Assembly (NCBI GenBank): GCA_049724395.1
Contig: JAUGWO010000277.1
Location: 1-54,456, forward strand
Direction: 5' to 3'
Source of the DNA: Spongospora subterranea f. sp. subterranea
Taxonomy: Eukaryota > Endomyxa: Phytomyxea > Phytomyxea > Plasmodiophorida
Length of the DNA: 54,456 nt
Shown: positions 1-13,525 of the stretch, one piece after another
Layout of the letters: each line of letters starts with the position of its first letter
Numbering within the stretch: position 1 is the stretch's first letter
Program-made: the position numbers and the translations under genes
The notes under the pieces: model-generated
The model's input: the letters and a program-made list of their open reading frames with translations, nothing else
Told to the model about the DNA's origin: nothing
The model's database searches: none

Positions 1-3000
1 TGGTTGTGGGTAGATGTATACAGTCAACGGTCAACAAATCGGTGATTTGAACGACCAGGTCAGAGCAGGACCATGGGATCGGCACGTTTCAGAGCACGAA
101 ACTCCGTGAAAAACTGCACAGTAGAGGGCTGCGGCACAGTGCCGTTAGAGATTAATCAATTCATGACGGAATTGAGATCGTGACTCAGGACATAGGTCTT
201 GTGCCGATTGTTTCATTCGGGATTTTCGATTTGATTGGAACTCTCGTAATGGTAGACTCGGTCACCGCAAGTGATAAAATTCCTAAGAAAAAAAAATCAG
301 TCCCTCAAACGGCGTGCATGGTCTTTGAGACCAACAAGGCCCCAACGTTGGTAGACACCCAGCGGTCATCAATAATAGCCTTCAACCAGCACCTAAAGAG
401 GTACTGGGAGGTATTAGAAGATGCGAACAGCAGGGAGAATGCTAGGTCACTTAGAACCATGGTGGAGGCGACCCTAGTGAAGACTTTAGCTCTGTATGAG
501 CTAAAGAAACCTGTTGACGAGGTTACAGACTCAGATCTCAGTGAATGGTGCGGTGCGAGCGTCAGCTCAAAGAAGATCCATTTGCGTGGTCACGAATCAA
601 GGAAGTCATGTCAACAGTGGTGATGCAGGAGACGATGTCTTCTGCAAATGCCAGAGTCATGCAGATGATGCATTCTTGGACCAAGAAGGTCCAAGAGAAC
701 TCGTGGGAAGCTTTCTTCGACACCAGAGAGGGTAAGAAGGAGCAGGTCCGTATCCTTTTGAACGGGATACGACCAGAGGCATTATCAAGGATGATCAAAG
801 CCGTCGCCTTGACTAAAATGAAAGCTGAGATTGAAGAAAATCCCAGTGCCCTGGTGGATTTAATGATCCAAAAGACAGAAATGTTTCTTGAAGCTACCAA
901 TTTCCTTCACGAAACAAAACCAGGTCGGAATGCCACAGATTCCAGGAAACTGCACCCCGAGGTGAGACAGCGCCCGGCGTCAGAAAAAAACGTTAAGCAT
1001 AAGAAAGGAAAGTTCTTATGTTTGTGTTGCGGTTTGGAGGGACATAGTATGTCCAAGTGTCCACAGAAACCATCGAAGACAGAGATGGAATCGCTCTTGG
1101 TTAAACACAAAGACAAAATGAAAGTTTTGTTTAAGAATAAACCATACAGCGATGGACAGTATATGAGGATTTGTCGGATTGGAGTTGCTAGCATAGAGAG
1201 CCAACAGAACGGTGATCTTTATGTCAGGACTACGACAGGATCCAACAGTAGTGATTTCTACAAAGTGTCAGAAATGCACGAACCGTCAACTGCAGACAAA
1301 CAGTTGAGTGTTAGAGTGTCGACTGCAGGAATGATATTTCCAGGGTTATTAGACAGTGGTACCCAGTCGACAGTTATACCGATGAGCATTGCGAAGAAAG
1401 CGCAGAGGCTCGATGATAAGATCGGTATAAGGAAACTGGCAAAGGCAATTAAGTTAATATTGCCAGATAAGACAGTGGCGGAAGCAACACATGAGATGTT
1501 GGCTGATCTGACCCTGTATACAGCAACGGGCGAACTGATCATTCGGAACCGGAGATGTTTGCTGTGGGATTCACCATTAGATGAAATATTGCTAGGTGAA
1601 GATTTGTTGAAAGAGCTGGGGATAAATCCTAAGGATGCTCTAGAGTCGCTAATTAAAGAAGACATTGGGCGCCAACAATGAGGATAATATCAGTCATTGG
1701 GATTTGTACAACGATGATGATATTATTATTGGGGAAGATTTCCCAGAAGACAGTTTGAAGTCAATGGAAGACATGATGTCTCGTGCTATTGATAACGGAT
1801 TGCCTATAGAATGGCAAAGTCGACTAAGGAAGTTGATATGGAAGTATCAAACTGTTTGGAGAAGGTCGCTGGGACCTGATCCACCTGCAAATGTCACTCC
1901 TTTCGTAACGAACCTGAGGGAAGGAGTTGAACCTGTTAGGTGCAAATCCCGACGGTACAGCAAGGAACATAGTAAGTTCCTGGCGACATTTGTCAGCCTT
2001 CTGGAGAAATATGGATTGGTTTATGAAAACTACAATTGTGAGTGGGCCTCTCCGGTTGTGGTGGTCAGAAAACCCGGTGGTAAAGGATTACGTATGGTGG
2101 TTGATTTGCGAGAAGTCAACGCTCTATGCAAGGCAACTGCATGGCCCATGCCGTTTCTTGAATCAATAGTCAAGCATTTGGGTGGCTCCAAATATTGGTT
2201 TTCTCTAGACGCTTTCAAAGTTTTCTGGACGATGCCACTTGACGCCGATTGCAAAGAAATGTTCTCTTTTATGACTGATCGAGGGGTTTACACTCCAACG
2301 AGATCCATTCAGGGAGCACTGAATTCTGCCACACAGGTCCAAGCGAGAATGCATGAGATATATAGGGAACTGCTGTATTAATCATTAATAATATGGATTG
2401 ATGACATATTGGGACACGCAGACACTCAAGAGAAGTGGTTCCAGGTGTTAGAAATGACACTTAAATTGGCACAGGAACACGATATCAAATTCAACTTAGA
2501 GAAGTGTGAATTGTTCCAGATTAAGGTCAAATTATGTGGAAGAATATTCACTCCTGAGGGTGTGAGGCATGATCCGGCCAGAGTTGAGGCATTAGTAAAT
2601 ATGCAGAAGCCAACGACAGCGCGAGACTTGCAACAGTTTGTTATGGCTATTCAATGGATGAGTAGAGCCATTCCAGATTATAATAGATTTGTTCTGCCAT
2701 TGCAGAATATCTATGAAAACGCAATGAAAGGTCAGCCGAAAAGGACCAAATCGGTGGCCAAGGGAATTTCATTGAGCGCGTTTGGTTGGAATGCAGTTCA
2801 TGATGAAGCATTCAGCAGTATGAAGGCTGCGATCAGTAGACGAACTCAGCTGAACTATCCTGACGAGGAAATGGTTCAATGTGTGTTCACTGATGCGAGT
2901 CAATATCATAGTTCTGGTATGGTGACACAGATTCCACATGAGGATGTTGGGAAACTGCCGTTCCATGATCAGAGACATGAACCGTTGGGATTCTGCGGAC

Positions 3001-4690
3001 ACAGATTCCATGGATCAGAATTGAACTGGTCTACGCCAGATAAGGAAGCATTCGCTATCTGGGACACAGTTAGGAAATTGGACTATTTAGTTCAATCTTC
3101 TAAACCCTTTCTGCTTTTTACGGATCATAGGAATTTGACTTCCATGTATAATCCTGAAAAATGCACGAAGCAAGCTTGGGAACGCTTGGAAAGATGGGGT
3201 ATGGATCTCAGATCATTTAGATTCAACATCGAACATATACCAGGAGACATGAATGTCTGGGCTGATATGATGACTCGATGGGGGGCTGCATTATCAAAAT
3301 CAGACAATGATATTGGCCAACCGGGATCTGGATGCGGTTCTGAGAGATGCAATAGGATTACAGTTAATCGTCGTACTCAAAGGAGTAATGGATCGATAAC
3401 TGATGAATCTGAGCACGTTGAGAATGATATCGATCATGATGCTAGGATAGACCCAACTGATGCATCACTTGGACCTCAAAACTTCAAGGATCAATTTCGG
3501 ACTCAACCCATGAGTAAGTTGGTGTGGCCAACTGTTGATGAGATTACTCAAGAGCAGAGTAATTGGATTAAGGGTCGAGACAGGGATTCCTTAATCTTGA
3601 ATTCAGATGGGTTGTTGCTAAATCACTCAGACAAAGTGGTTATCCCAGATGAATGTGACAATCTAAAGACTAGATTGTGTGTTATTGCCCATGTTGGGGC
3701 AAATTATGGACATTATGGAATTGATGTAGTACTCAAACTACTACAAGAACAATTTCATTAAAAATCGATGATCGATGATGTCACATCTATATGTAACTTG
3801 TGTTTACATTGCATTCCTACCAGAGGAGGGAAGAGAATGCCACGACCTTTTTGTGAAGCCATGTCATGGAACTAGACCAAACCAAGTATTGCACTTTGAT
3901 TTCATGTATATAAAGCCTAGAGTGAAAGGATCATAACATGAGTTTGAATGGGTTCTAGTTATTGTAGATGACTTGTCAGGTTTGGTTCACCTGACACCAG
4001 CAGTGACTCCTGATACGGAGACGACTGTTGATGCGTTGATGGAATGGCGATCAAAGTTGGAACATCAGAGGTGTATGTTTCAGATCAAGCTTCTTACTTT
4101 CTATCAGAAGAAATGAGGAGCTTTGCCAAGAAAGCGGGTGTGGAACAACATTGGACCACAGCGGATATTCACTATTCTAACGGGACAGTTGAGGTTGTGA
4201 ATAAGGCACTGAAGTCTTTATTTCAAGCTCTGATTTCAGAGTTGAGCAGGAATAAAGAGGATTGGCCATGGTTGTTGAAAGCAATAGAACATGCTATCAA
4301 TCATCGACCAAAGAAGAGACTGGGGTGGAAAGCACCAGTAATGGTTCATACGGGATTAACGAGTGATAATCCGCTGGAACTTATCTTCAAAAATCCTGGA
4401 AGAGAACCTGGGTAAATGTCAGATGACAACAGAACAAATTGTCAGCAGAACTGAGACATTAGAGAGTGCTGTGGAACAGCTGCACAAAGAAGTTGCGGCT
4501 ATTACGAGTTCTGAACGGACCCAGAATCGTAAGTTGCCAAAGACAAGGAAACCTCGGCAAAGACCAAATTTTGGTATGGGAGATTTCGTCTTATGTAGCC
4601 CTGATATTGAGAAGTCTGGACAGAAGCTCTTTCAGAGATGGAGAGGGCCATATCAGATTGTTGAGAATAACAATGGATATGTGTTTACCC
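1..4690 (+). mobile_element. Ty3/gypsy retrotransposon copy 1 (Gypsy-1), broken fossil
   Basis: Internal part of a Ty3/gypsy (chromovirus-type) LTR element. Parts in order: gag (about 190-1,000), a CCHC zinc knuckle near 1,020-1,070 (CCGLEGHSMSKC), aspartic protease with DSG near 1,350, reverse transcriptase (about 1,980-2,560, with WIDDIL at the active site), RNase H (about 2,880-3,270, ending in NVWADMMTRWG) and integrase (about 3,600-4,330). It is the same family as the minus-strand copy at 25,391-31,453 and almost identical to it over shared stretches. The 5' LTR would lie before the window. The 3' LTR and chromodomain are not seen here: recognisable sequence gives way to a 62-bp tandem array at about 4,687. 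The coding region is broken in about five or more places, so this is a fossil. Family and domain calls are firm. Confidence 0.9.
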
Positions 4691-5624
4691 GACTAGTGAA
4701 GAGGGCATAGAGGATATTGCAGTGATGGGAGAGACGTAGGCTAGGATAACACGACTAGTGAAGAGGGAATAGAGGATATTGCAGTGATGGGAGAGACGTA
4801 GGCTAGGATAACCCGACTAGTGAAGAGGGAATAAAGGAAATTGCAGTGATGGGAGAGACGTAGGCTAGGATAACCCGACTAGTGAAGAGGGAATAGAGGA
4901 TATTGCAGTGATGGGAGAGACGTAGGCTAGGATAACACGACTAGTGAAGAGGGGGCATAGAGGATATTGCAGTGATAGAGGATATTGCAGTGATGGGAGA
5001 GACGTAGGCTAGGATAACACGACTAGTGAAGAGGGAATAGAGGATATTGCAGTGATGGGAGAGACGTAGGCTAGGATAACCCGACTAGTGAAGAGGGAAT
5101 AAAGGAAATTGCAGTGATGGGAGAGACGTAGGCTAGGATAACCCGACTAGTGAAGAGGGAATAGAGGATATTGCAGTGATGGGAGAGACGTAGGCTAGGA
5201 TAACCCGACTAGTGAAGAGGGAATAGAGGATATTGCAGTGATGGGAGAGACGTAGGCTAGGATAACCCGACTAGTGAAGAGGGAATAAAGGATATTGCAG
5301 TGATGGGAGAGACGTAGGCTAGGATAACCCGACTAGTGAAGAGGGAATAAAGGAAATTGCAGTGATGGGAGAGACGTAGGCTAGGATAACCCGACTAGTG
5401 AAGAGGGAATAGAGGATATTGCAGTGATGGGAGAGACGTAGGCTAGGATAACCCGACTAGTGAAGAGGGAATAAAGGAAATTGCAGTGATGGGAGAGACG
5501 TAGGCTAGGATAAAACCCGACTAGTGAAGAGGGAATAGAGGATATTGCAGTGATGGGAGAGACGTAGGCTAGGATAACCCGACTAGTGAAGAGGGAATAA
5601 AGGATATTGCAGTGATGGGAGAGA
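4687..5624. repeat. 62-bp tandem array (about 15 units)
   Basis: About 15 head-to-tail units with a 62-bp period, measured from successive CGACTAGTGAAGAGGG starts (for example 4,752 and 4,814). Each unit also holds GATATTGCAGTGATGGGAG and ACGTAGGCTAGGATAA. Units differ at a few recurring positions (AGAGGATATT or AAAGGAAATT), and one near 4,950-4,990 carries a short internal duplication. The array starts exactly where similarity between Gypsy-1 and Gypsy-2 ends, and stops where copia-type coding sequence begins shortly after. I do not recognise the unit as part of either neighbour. Confidence 0.95.
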
Positions 5625-5649
5625 ACTGCAATTTGCTTAGTAACGAGTG

Positions 5650-7430
5650 AGGTTAATCAGGGCTTTACAATTACTGCATATACCAACATCGATCTCTCAC
5701 TACGAACATCTCTACAGCCAACATCTGAGCGTTGCACTTTCCTAGGCTACGCTGATTTCCAGAAGGGCTACATCTTAAAACAATTCAGTAACAAGAATGT
5801 TATGGTAAAAAGAGATGTTTTATTCGAGGATAAATTCCCGAACCAGGAGCGACCGAGCGACCATGACCCTATTTAAATAATCGATGATCATGGATTCGAA
5901 ACCTCGTGAACCACCTAACCAATGTGGAGTACCCAAGAACGTACCACGAGGCAATGCAGATGCCTGACAGTATGCACTGACATAAAGCCGCACTTCAAGA
6001 GATGAAAACATTGGAAGAAAACAACACATGGTCACTGGTAACTTTACCAGCCAATAACAACGTGATCAACGGACGATGGGGCTTCACTAAGAAGCAATCC
6101 GATGGGAAAGCTAAGTACAAAGCACGATTCATCGCTAAAGGCTATTCTCAAATTCATGGCATCGATTGCCACGACACGTATTCCTCTGTATTAACATATG
6201 CTTTTCTTGGAAAAGTCATATCCATTGCCATCAATCGTAATTGGAAAATTCTCCAACGCGACTTCCAAAACGCCTACCTCAATGTGCCAATTATGCAACC
6301 CATTTACATCTCCCAATCTGAAGGATTTGTTTAGTCGGGCGCCGATCACACGAAGGTGTATTTACTTAACAAAGCATTTTACGAACTGAAGCAGGCCGGG
6401 CGCGCATGACAACAATCATTATTTGATCTCCTCAAAGCCCAAAGATTCACACAATCTTTAAAGAACCCTGCATATGGTTTCAACACAAGGACTCCGACCT
6501 GATCCTCATTGCAGTCTATGTCGATGATCTAATCATTATGGGAGACAACGAGAATGATCTCAACAAGGGTTCACAGATTTTAGGAAGAACATTCCCCATG
6601 AAAGACCTAGGCGAACTCGACGAATTTCTAGGCATAAAGGCAAAACGAACGGAGCAAGGCATCGCCCTGACTCAAGAAGCCTACATCAGACGAATAACAG
6701 AACATTTCGGTCAAGCAAACTGCAAACCGACACCGCTACCAATGGCAAAGTCTTTCGAACCTGAAGATGAAGACAACAACATCTCAAAAGACTATCCTAT
6801 CAGGGAGGCCATAGGTTGCCTGATGTACCTGGCCAACTCAACTCGCCCAGATGTCGCTTTCGCTATAAATCGCGTTAGCAGGCAAGCATCAAAGCCAACG
6901 AAACACCAATGGAAAGCGATTCAACGTATTTTGAAGTACCTACGCACCACATGCACATTAGGTCTTCATTTCACCAGCTCCAATTTACGAATCAAAGGAT
7001 GAGCAGATAGTGATTATGCCGGCGACAAAGAAGATCGTAAATCGACAACCGGTTGGCTATACAAGCTAGGTGACAACACGGTATCATGGAAAAGCCAGAA
7101 ACAAAAGGCGGTGACACTATCGACAACAGAGGCCGAGTATATGGCCGCGTCTGACGCCGTAAAAAAGAGGCGATCTGGTTACAAGATTTAATGTTCGAAC
7201 TGAAGCTCAACCAGAGCAAAACCTCAGATATCAATGAAGATAACCAAGGGCGATTTTCCTCGAAAACAACAGGTCGAGTAAATCACGTACGAAACATATT
7301 GACGTACGGCACCACTTCATTCGAGAGAAGGTCGAAGAAGGAAGGATCATGGTCAAATATTGCCCCACCAGCGAGATGGTCGCAGACATATTGACCAAAC
7401 CTTTAAACAAGGAGGGAGACTGCTTTACCA
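5650..7430 (+). mobile_element. Ty1/copia relic (Copia-B), broken fossil
   Basis: The 3' half of a copia polyprotein. Parts: the integrase-RT linker (LGYADFQKGYIL, about 5,740-5,850), reverse transcriptase (about 6,000-6,540, with the VDDLIIMGDNEND active-site region) and RNase H (about 6,540-7,400, with DSDYAGD and [13 protein letters not shown]). It ends in the usual copia tail (MVADILTKPLNKEG, about 7,377-7,415) followed by a purine-rich run. This is a different family from Copia-A at 32.8-49.7 kb. Gag, protease and most of integrase are not present and no LTR could be matched. It carries roughly half a dozen breaks and looks old. Confidence 0.85.
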
Positions 7431-8660
7431 GCCAACGCGACAAAGAAGATGAGAGACACCATTGAGCGAGAAGCAGGTCGGTGCACTATCAGAGAGGAGG
7501 CGTGGCGACCGGAGGAGGCCAAGAGCAAGCTGCTTCGACTATGGTTGGTTTCAAAAACCCGACAGGTTCATCGGACGGTGCATAGCCAGATGCATCCGCT
7601 CCGGGCGCGGGAACCACTTGATGAGGCGCATGGCGGGAATGGCACCGACTCGAACGCGGCAGCACCAGCTAAGACTCAAGTTTGAGGCGCGGATGATGGG
7701 ATTGAGTCGGGAAGGAAGTCGACTTCTTGCCCCCAAGATCTACGAAGCGGCGACTACAGACATCAAGAGCCAGGCGAGGCGTTTTTAAGCTCGAAGCTCA
7801 TTTTATAAGACGTTGATGGCACGAAACCGGCGATTTGCAATGTGAATGTCGACAGCAACGCTTCCGGCAACCATGGACTGATTTCGCGGCGCCAATTTCG
7901 GCTGACCGCTCTCAAGTTGGTCCCACATTCATCGTCTACTCAGAGCTTCCTTTGGTTGTTGAGCGTCGTCAAAAGCCTCCCATATATAGCGCCGCGCTGA
8001 CATGATCGCGCAAGCCTTGATCGAAAATGATTTGCGAGCACTGCTCATGACACGAACAATGCAGTACCCTCGATGGACAACCCATATTCTGGGTATTCCT
8101 CATTCAGAGGTTCAAGACGTGATCGTTGAACGAACATAGAAAGTGATATGTTTAACGGTGTTGCCCGAAAGACACTACATACGCAAGAAATGAACGAATT
8201 CGATGTCTTTGCACATTGACATCAATCCGACCGTATCGAGCAGCTATTTTGGAACGGAAGGAGCACGACAGAAATCGAGGCGCGTTCATCAGCGGAGGTG
8301 TCCATTGCAGGTGAAAGGCGGGATAATATCTGTTGAGAACTCGCCATCTAAAGAGTTATGCATGTTTTTGACATTCATTGTCCTAGGCAGTTCAACATTG
8401 TCGGGATCAATGACGATGAATACTTTCTGATAGCTTATGATGATATAACTGTCAATAAACAAGCTTTGACTATATACTGTGTACAATCATCAAGGTTTGT
8501 TCTGTAGAGAACCATTGTGGTTTCGGGTTCTTCAAAGGACAGTTCACGATATTGTTATCCCATTGCAGTTAGGGAAATCCTGTAGTGACCTCATTGGGCC
8601 CAGTTCGCGTTTGTAATAGGTTGTTATCTGGTTGACTGAGAGGTTTTTGTATTTAATAAA
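7431..8660. other. No recognised gene; one GC-rich ORF
   Basis: Nothing here could be identified. A 108-codon open frame at 7,462-7,788 (plus) is arginine-rich and sits in sequence clearly richer in G+C than its surroundings. It begins inside what may be the trailing region of Copia-B, so it may be element-derived or chance. A 75-codon frame at 8,203-8,430 has no recognisable motif. Confidence 0.4.
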
Positions 8661-8981
8661 TCACTGCTGGGACATCTCCACCAAAGTCTCTGCACATTCA
8701 TATTCCCATCTGGCGAATGCGGAGAAGATGTCAGAACAACATGAGCTGGTAGAACTTAAGCTCGTTTCAGATGGGGAAACAGGCTTCGGTTGATGATTAG
8801 AATTAGAGGAGGTGCTATTCGCTTGCTGAACACGATCAGTGCAGGTTTCTGCCCGATGAAGTCGGACGCATCGCTGACATGGACGTTCTGTTCCACAGCG
8901 TGATTTAGCTCTCACACAGCAGGAACACGCCACTTGAGTCGTCTTGCGCGATGAACGTTCTTCACTTTTCGGGAGTGTCAT
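8661..8981 (-). CDS. Zn2Cys6 (fungal-type) zinc-cluster protein, short
   Basis: A 106-codon frame from ATG at 8,981 to TGA. Residues 19-47 hold C-x2-C-x6-C-x5-C-x2-C-x8-C (C19, C22, C29, C35, C38, C47) with the basic segment VRAKSR between cysteines 2 and 3. That is the Gal4-type binuclear zinc cluster, a sequence-specific DNA-binding domain of nuclear transcription regulators. The family is mostly fungal with some protist members. After the cluster comes a Ser/Asn-rich linker and an acidic, aromatic tail (SDIFSAFARWEYE). Full-length members usually exceed 400 residues, so this is either a small protein, a first exon or a truncated gene; I see no obvious continuing exon. ATTAAA follows the stop within about ten bases and could serve polyadenylation. 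Motif call is strong; gene completeness is unknown. Confidence 0.72.
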   Translation of the reverse strand: MTLPKSEERSSRKTTQVACSCCVRAKSRCGTERPCQRCVRLHRAETCTDRVQQANSTSSNSNHQPKPVSPSETSLSSTSSCCSDIFSAFARWEYECAETLVEMSQQ

Positions 8982-11900
8982 CTTCCTTGAATACCAATGA
9001 ACGCAAGGAATCGATTAGAGATATGATGACGAGGTGACCTTAAGCGACCGACATCCGTCAGAGGGAACCGGTAAACGGCCGAATTGGGATGGGCGATCGA
9101 GACAAGAATAGCCTGAATCGGCCAATTAATGGCCACCGACTGGTGTATCAATTAATGATGGCCACCGATTGTCCATTTATAAAATCCTAAACATGTGGTA
9201 TTGGCAAAACCTCAATCTATTTCTGACAATGAGTGTCCTGGCCTTTCCTCCACCATACATTCATCCGATAACCCCTTCTCCATTACTCCTTCCGGGTTGG
9301 GCCAACTCCGCCCGTTCCATTATTGTTGGCCAAATTCCACCCGATCGGCCCTTCAAACTGGATCATATTCTCACCGTTCCGTCCCGTTGGTATTGGAAAT
9401 TTCAATGATCCACTTGCGGCTGTAATGATTCCAAACACGTGTTCTGACGATGGAAACCTTTTTCCGAACCTGAAATATACATTGTGTATATGAGTGTTTA
9501 GGGCATTGATCGATTACGTATATTGCTGGTCAACTTGATTGTTTCCATGTCCACGAGACTAGAACAAGCCAACAGAATTACATATCTGTATCATATCTCG
9601 ACTGTTGATTTGGGACTCCGATCGCTTCCAATCGTTGATGATTTGGTGCCAAATATGAGCCGGAATGTAAATCTTCTGCTGTTAAGCCTGGTGTCATATT
9701 ATCATCAAAATCAGCCGACCAATCATTGTTATCCATAGTGCGGTTGATCATCTGCAGACGTTGACAAACATATTATCGACATCATATGATTATGGCGCAA
9801 ATCACGATTACACTTTAACCACATTCCTGTTTAGAATCATAACGACGGAAAAATATTTTTCTCGATATCAATATGCTGATTGATAAATTGGCCTAATTGT
9901 CTGCAAGTGTCGCCTTCGTGAATCATAGGAGGCACTATATCTTCTGGATAATCGTCTTTCAGAGCACCGATTACGCTAGGCAGCTTTAGCCATTATGGCT
10001 CATTAGGGAACTAGCGGGGGCGATCCCCGTCTTCACAACGGCTGAGACCACATTGGTCGTTTATTAAATTGCGGTTAATCTATAGTTCCTGGGTAATGGG
10101 ATTTAGGGTCTGGACCAATCGTTTCAGATTTTCCTAAAACCGCTGTCGCATATCTCCTATTCAGTGATCACTAAATCCTTTTTAACCACCTCGCTATCCA
10201 ATACTATCTTGAACGAATATTAATGTTCTCACGTTGGGTCGTTGATCTGATCGAGATGTCGTCTCGTTTGCCAAGGTGACAAACACGGGAAATTGAAGAA
10301 GAAACGATTCCGTTCCGCACTGGCCCAAAACTACAATGGATTTGAGAAAGTGGAATAAGTGAAAGACGAATGGAAAGGAAGATGTGGAGATGTCACAAGA
10401 AGTGGTAATGAATAGGTTGATCCATAAACCAGTGAAGAACTAGTGGACTCATCGATAATATTTGCTTCAACAGACCGTCACCTACCGGTGAGAGCAAATT
10501 TTTGATTCCGACCGTTCGGAGACTATGGTGAGAAAGAAGAGTCAAGATAGAGGGAACGACGAATGGGGAGAGAGGGACTTATAATATAGTATTGAAAACG
10601 GGATCGGTGTTCTGTTTGAGATGATGGAAAATCGCTGCGCCACAATTAACCGCCGCGATCGCGCTCTTTACACAATTCGTACAATCCCAAACCTTTCAGT
10701 TCTGAAATCATTTCATCGTGCTGGTCGAGACAGTCGCCATAATGGGTCCACTGAAATCGAAATTGATCTTCACGATCATCACCTGTACATCGAAGGATAA
10801 TCGGAATGCGACGCTTCAAAGATTCACCGCTGAATGTGAACAAAATTTGATGAATTCCAGGTCTTCATTTTATCAAACTGCAAATCATATATCGTGTACC
10901 GCATATCTGGGGTTCCTGCAATAGTATTGAACACCTTCAGAACTTACATGGAAAAGAACCAATGCGACAATTGTGGATACGACTTCTGTCTAATTGATAG
11001 CGAGGTGTGAATGCCAAATGGCCACGACGACAGGCTAAAGGGGCACCCAGATATTCATTAGATAAACCATGGTCAAAAATTAAAGTGCCAGTGGTTCAAT
11101 ATCCCCATTAGATTCACGAACAGCAGTGGGCAGAATGAGATAATTGTCGGTCAACAATTGCAGGACATGGAAGGAAATACTGGGGTTTGTCAGCCAGAAC
11201 TTGAAATAACCATCGCCAGAAAAGTCCACATGGGCTGTGCCCTTGCTGTGTAGCATTCGACGAAATCCATTCTGGATGATCATCCTTAAATCCGATTCAT
11301 ATCGCTCTCTCGAGTGATCTAGACAACATCAACGTCTTCATCATGCATCGCCCCTTGTGATGCTCATCCAAAGTTTGGGGAATCCGTGTCAGACATCAAA
11401 TTCGTTATCAGAGCCCAGTTCAAAACGTTGAACATTTCTTCAACAGACACATCTTAGAGGAGGACTCTTTATTAGCTTCAGCACAGCCCTCTGCTCTACC
11501 AGGAATACGTTTGAGTTATAGTCGGCGTTGACAGCGCCCATCAATCCAGATTATTTGTCCACCCGTTTATCACAACTGGTGTCCATGCACAAGCATCAGA
11601 CCACGATTGCCAATATAATGGTGAGTTGCCGCCATTGATGAAACCCATTTCCTGCCCTGCGGTGAACAGCAATCCGAAGAAGATTGTGCCGTCGCCCTCA
11701 CGGCCGACTCCTTGGCTGTTCCAAACACGGCGCCAACGATAATCTGTCAACATCAAGGGTTTGGGTAAGGTCGTTTCAGGATTTTTGTCAAATATGAGTC
11801 CTTGAACGTCTTAAAACAAAAACAGGTCAAATGTGTGATATTAAATCACTCAGGTACCATCACCACAATTTCTAATGCAGGATGAGATCATTCATCATAA

Positions 11901-13525
11901 TCTTCGGCTCGACCAGCCGACCAGCTCGGAAAAAGAACAATCTGATGATGAATCGGTCTTTGTTTTTTTTCGCTTCTCAGACTGCAAATCAATATTTTCT
12001 TGAAAATGTGTATTGTTGGGCCAAGATTCAACCGAGAACTTGTCTATATTTGTTATTGTGCATACAATGAGGCCAAGAAGGTCGTTCTGGCTGGACACGT
12101 TTGGGAGGAAATCAATATACCCCTAAGACTCCTCAAACAAAAATGTTGGTTTATTACTGCCCCCACTGTAGATCCTTAAAAATCGATTCGGTTTGAGGTA
12201 TTGTGTTTTCATAACGGGGACAAACTTTTGAGGGCGGTGACGGGACATCATGTCTGGGGTCCTGGACGATGGCATGCATTGGCAGGGCGTTTGCAGTTCA
12301 GCATGGCGAATTCAGATTTGACCGAAGAAGGCGGACGCACCTGTGCAGATCCCGCGTTTACTGTTAGCGTAGAGCGTTTTTGGCAACATCATCACTTTTT
12401 ACAAGAAAGGGAATCTTGCCTGGTCAAAGAACCATCCTCATTATTCCTTGATAACACCAAGCAATGTCACTGCGTCTTCGTGGCTGAACTTATTTTCGCA
12501 GTTTTGCGAAATCTTTTCGTCACGTTTTTCAGGCTGATGAATAGGGCACTGGATGCGCTTGGGACATATATCGCATCGGTTGCAGTTTCCATTGACATCC
12601 TGTTGTCGGAATCTTGTTTGAGGAGCAACGATCAAACGTCACCATGGCTGAACGGCATCGCTTTTGAGCGCACTTCCCTTTCGCTGCCATAATGATCAGA
12701 TATTCACCTGCCCAGGAAGAATAACGAGTTGTCGGACGGAAGGATGTTTGAGTGACAGAAGGGTGTAGGTCTGGTCCCGATCATGGGCTGTATTTTTACC
12801 AAAGGAGATGTTCATGTCCACCGTCAATTACAGCAGCAGAACGATGATGTAGATGAGTTTGAGCCAATTCGCTGATCAGGCACGCAAGTCCCCATTGCAG
12901 GAATATCACCTCGTATATGAACAAATTTCCTAAAGGTGATATTCGTGCATAGGTCGCTGCGTTGACGTCCTGCCTGCCTCGTCAGGTTGCACTTGACGAC
13001 AACTTGGCAACATATAATTACGACTGAACTGACCTGAACACTAAATGACCCTTCCTTTCAGCCACTTCTTTGGCCTTTGACATTAAACACAAAATTGCAA
13101 TTCTATCGCCTCTTTTCCTTGAAAGTATTTCCATTACGGTTGACGTCAGACGATATCGCGTTGAATGAGACGTCCATCGTCATTGCATCACGCCACAGAT
13201 CGTTTTCTGGAGTGAGGGATACCCAGTGCCTCAAGAGTGAGTAATTGAATCAGACAGGTTGACCAAATTGCCGGAGACATGGCGATAATCCTGACCATGT
13301 ACTGATTAACCCAGTCATGTTCAGCAAATCACATCATTCTCCATGACATATTCTTCACATATTGTATTGACTCGATTAGTTGACCAGACCGATGCGGTTT
13401 CACAATACACAACAACGGTGAGCTAGATGGTCGTCGGTTGCGATGGGACCGGATTGACCCCTCCACACTCGTTCTGTATTGGTGATACATCATTGAATTA
13501 AGTCAGAAACAGTTTCCAATTGAGA
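8982..13525. other. No recognised gene; scattered short minus-strand ORFs
   Basis: No family recognised. Short minus-strand frames at 10,646-10,843, 11,080-11,283, 11,541-11,756 and 12,441-12,635 (the last with a Cys-rich run, CNRCDICPKRIQC) have protein-like composition and could be exons of a larger split gene read toward lower coordinates. No splice-joined product is convincing. A 163-codon plus-strand frame at 12,201-12,692 shows nothing recognisable. Confidence 0.25.

Noticed and set aside
1258-1665. Antisense ORFs of 60-140 codons inside the gypsy and copia copies
   Set aside because: They mirror conserved pol sequence on the other strand, recur at the same place in both copies and have no independent motifs.
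7462-7788. A novel arginine-rich basic protein
   Set aside because: GC-rich stretch without start context, motif or splice signals, adjoining a decayed copia end. Not supported beyond being open.
9990-10030. GGGG-CGAT-CCCC hairpin as a terminator or RNA gene
   Set aside because: Very short stem, isolated, with no neighbouring gene end to support a role.
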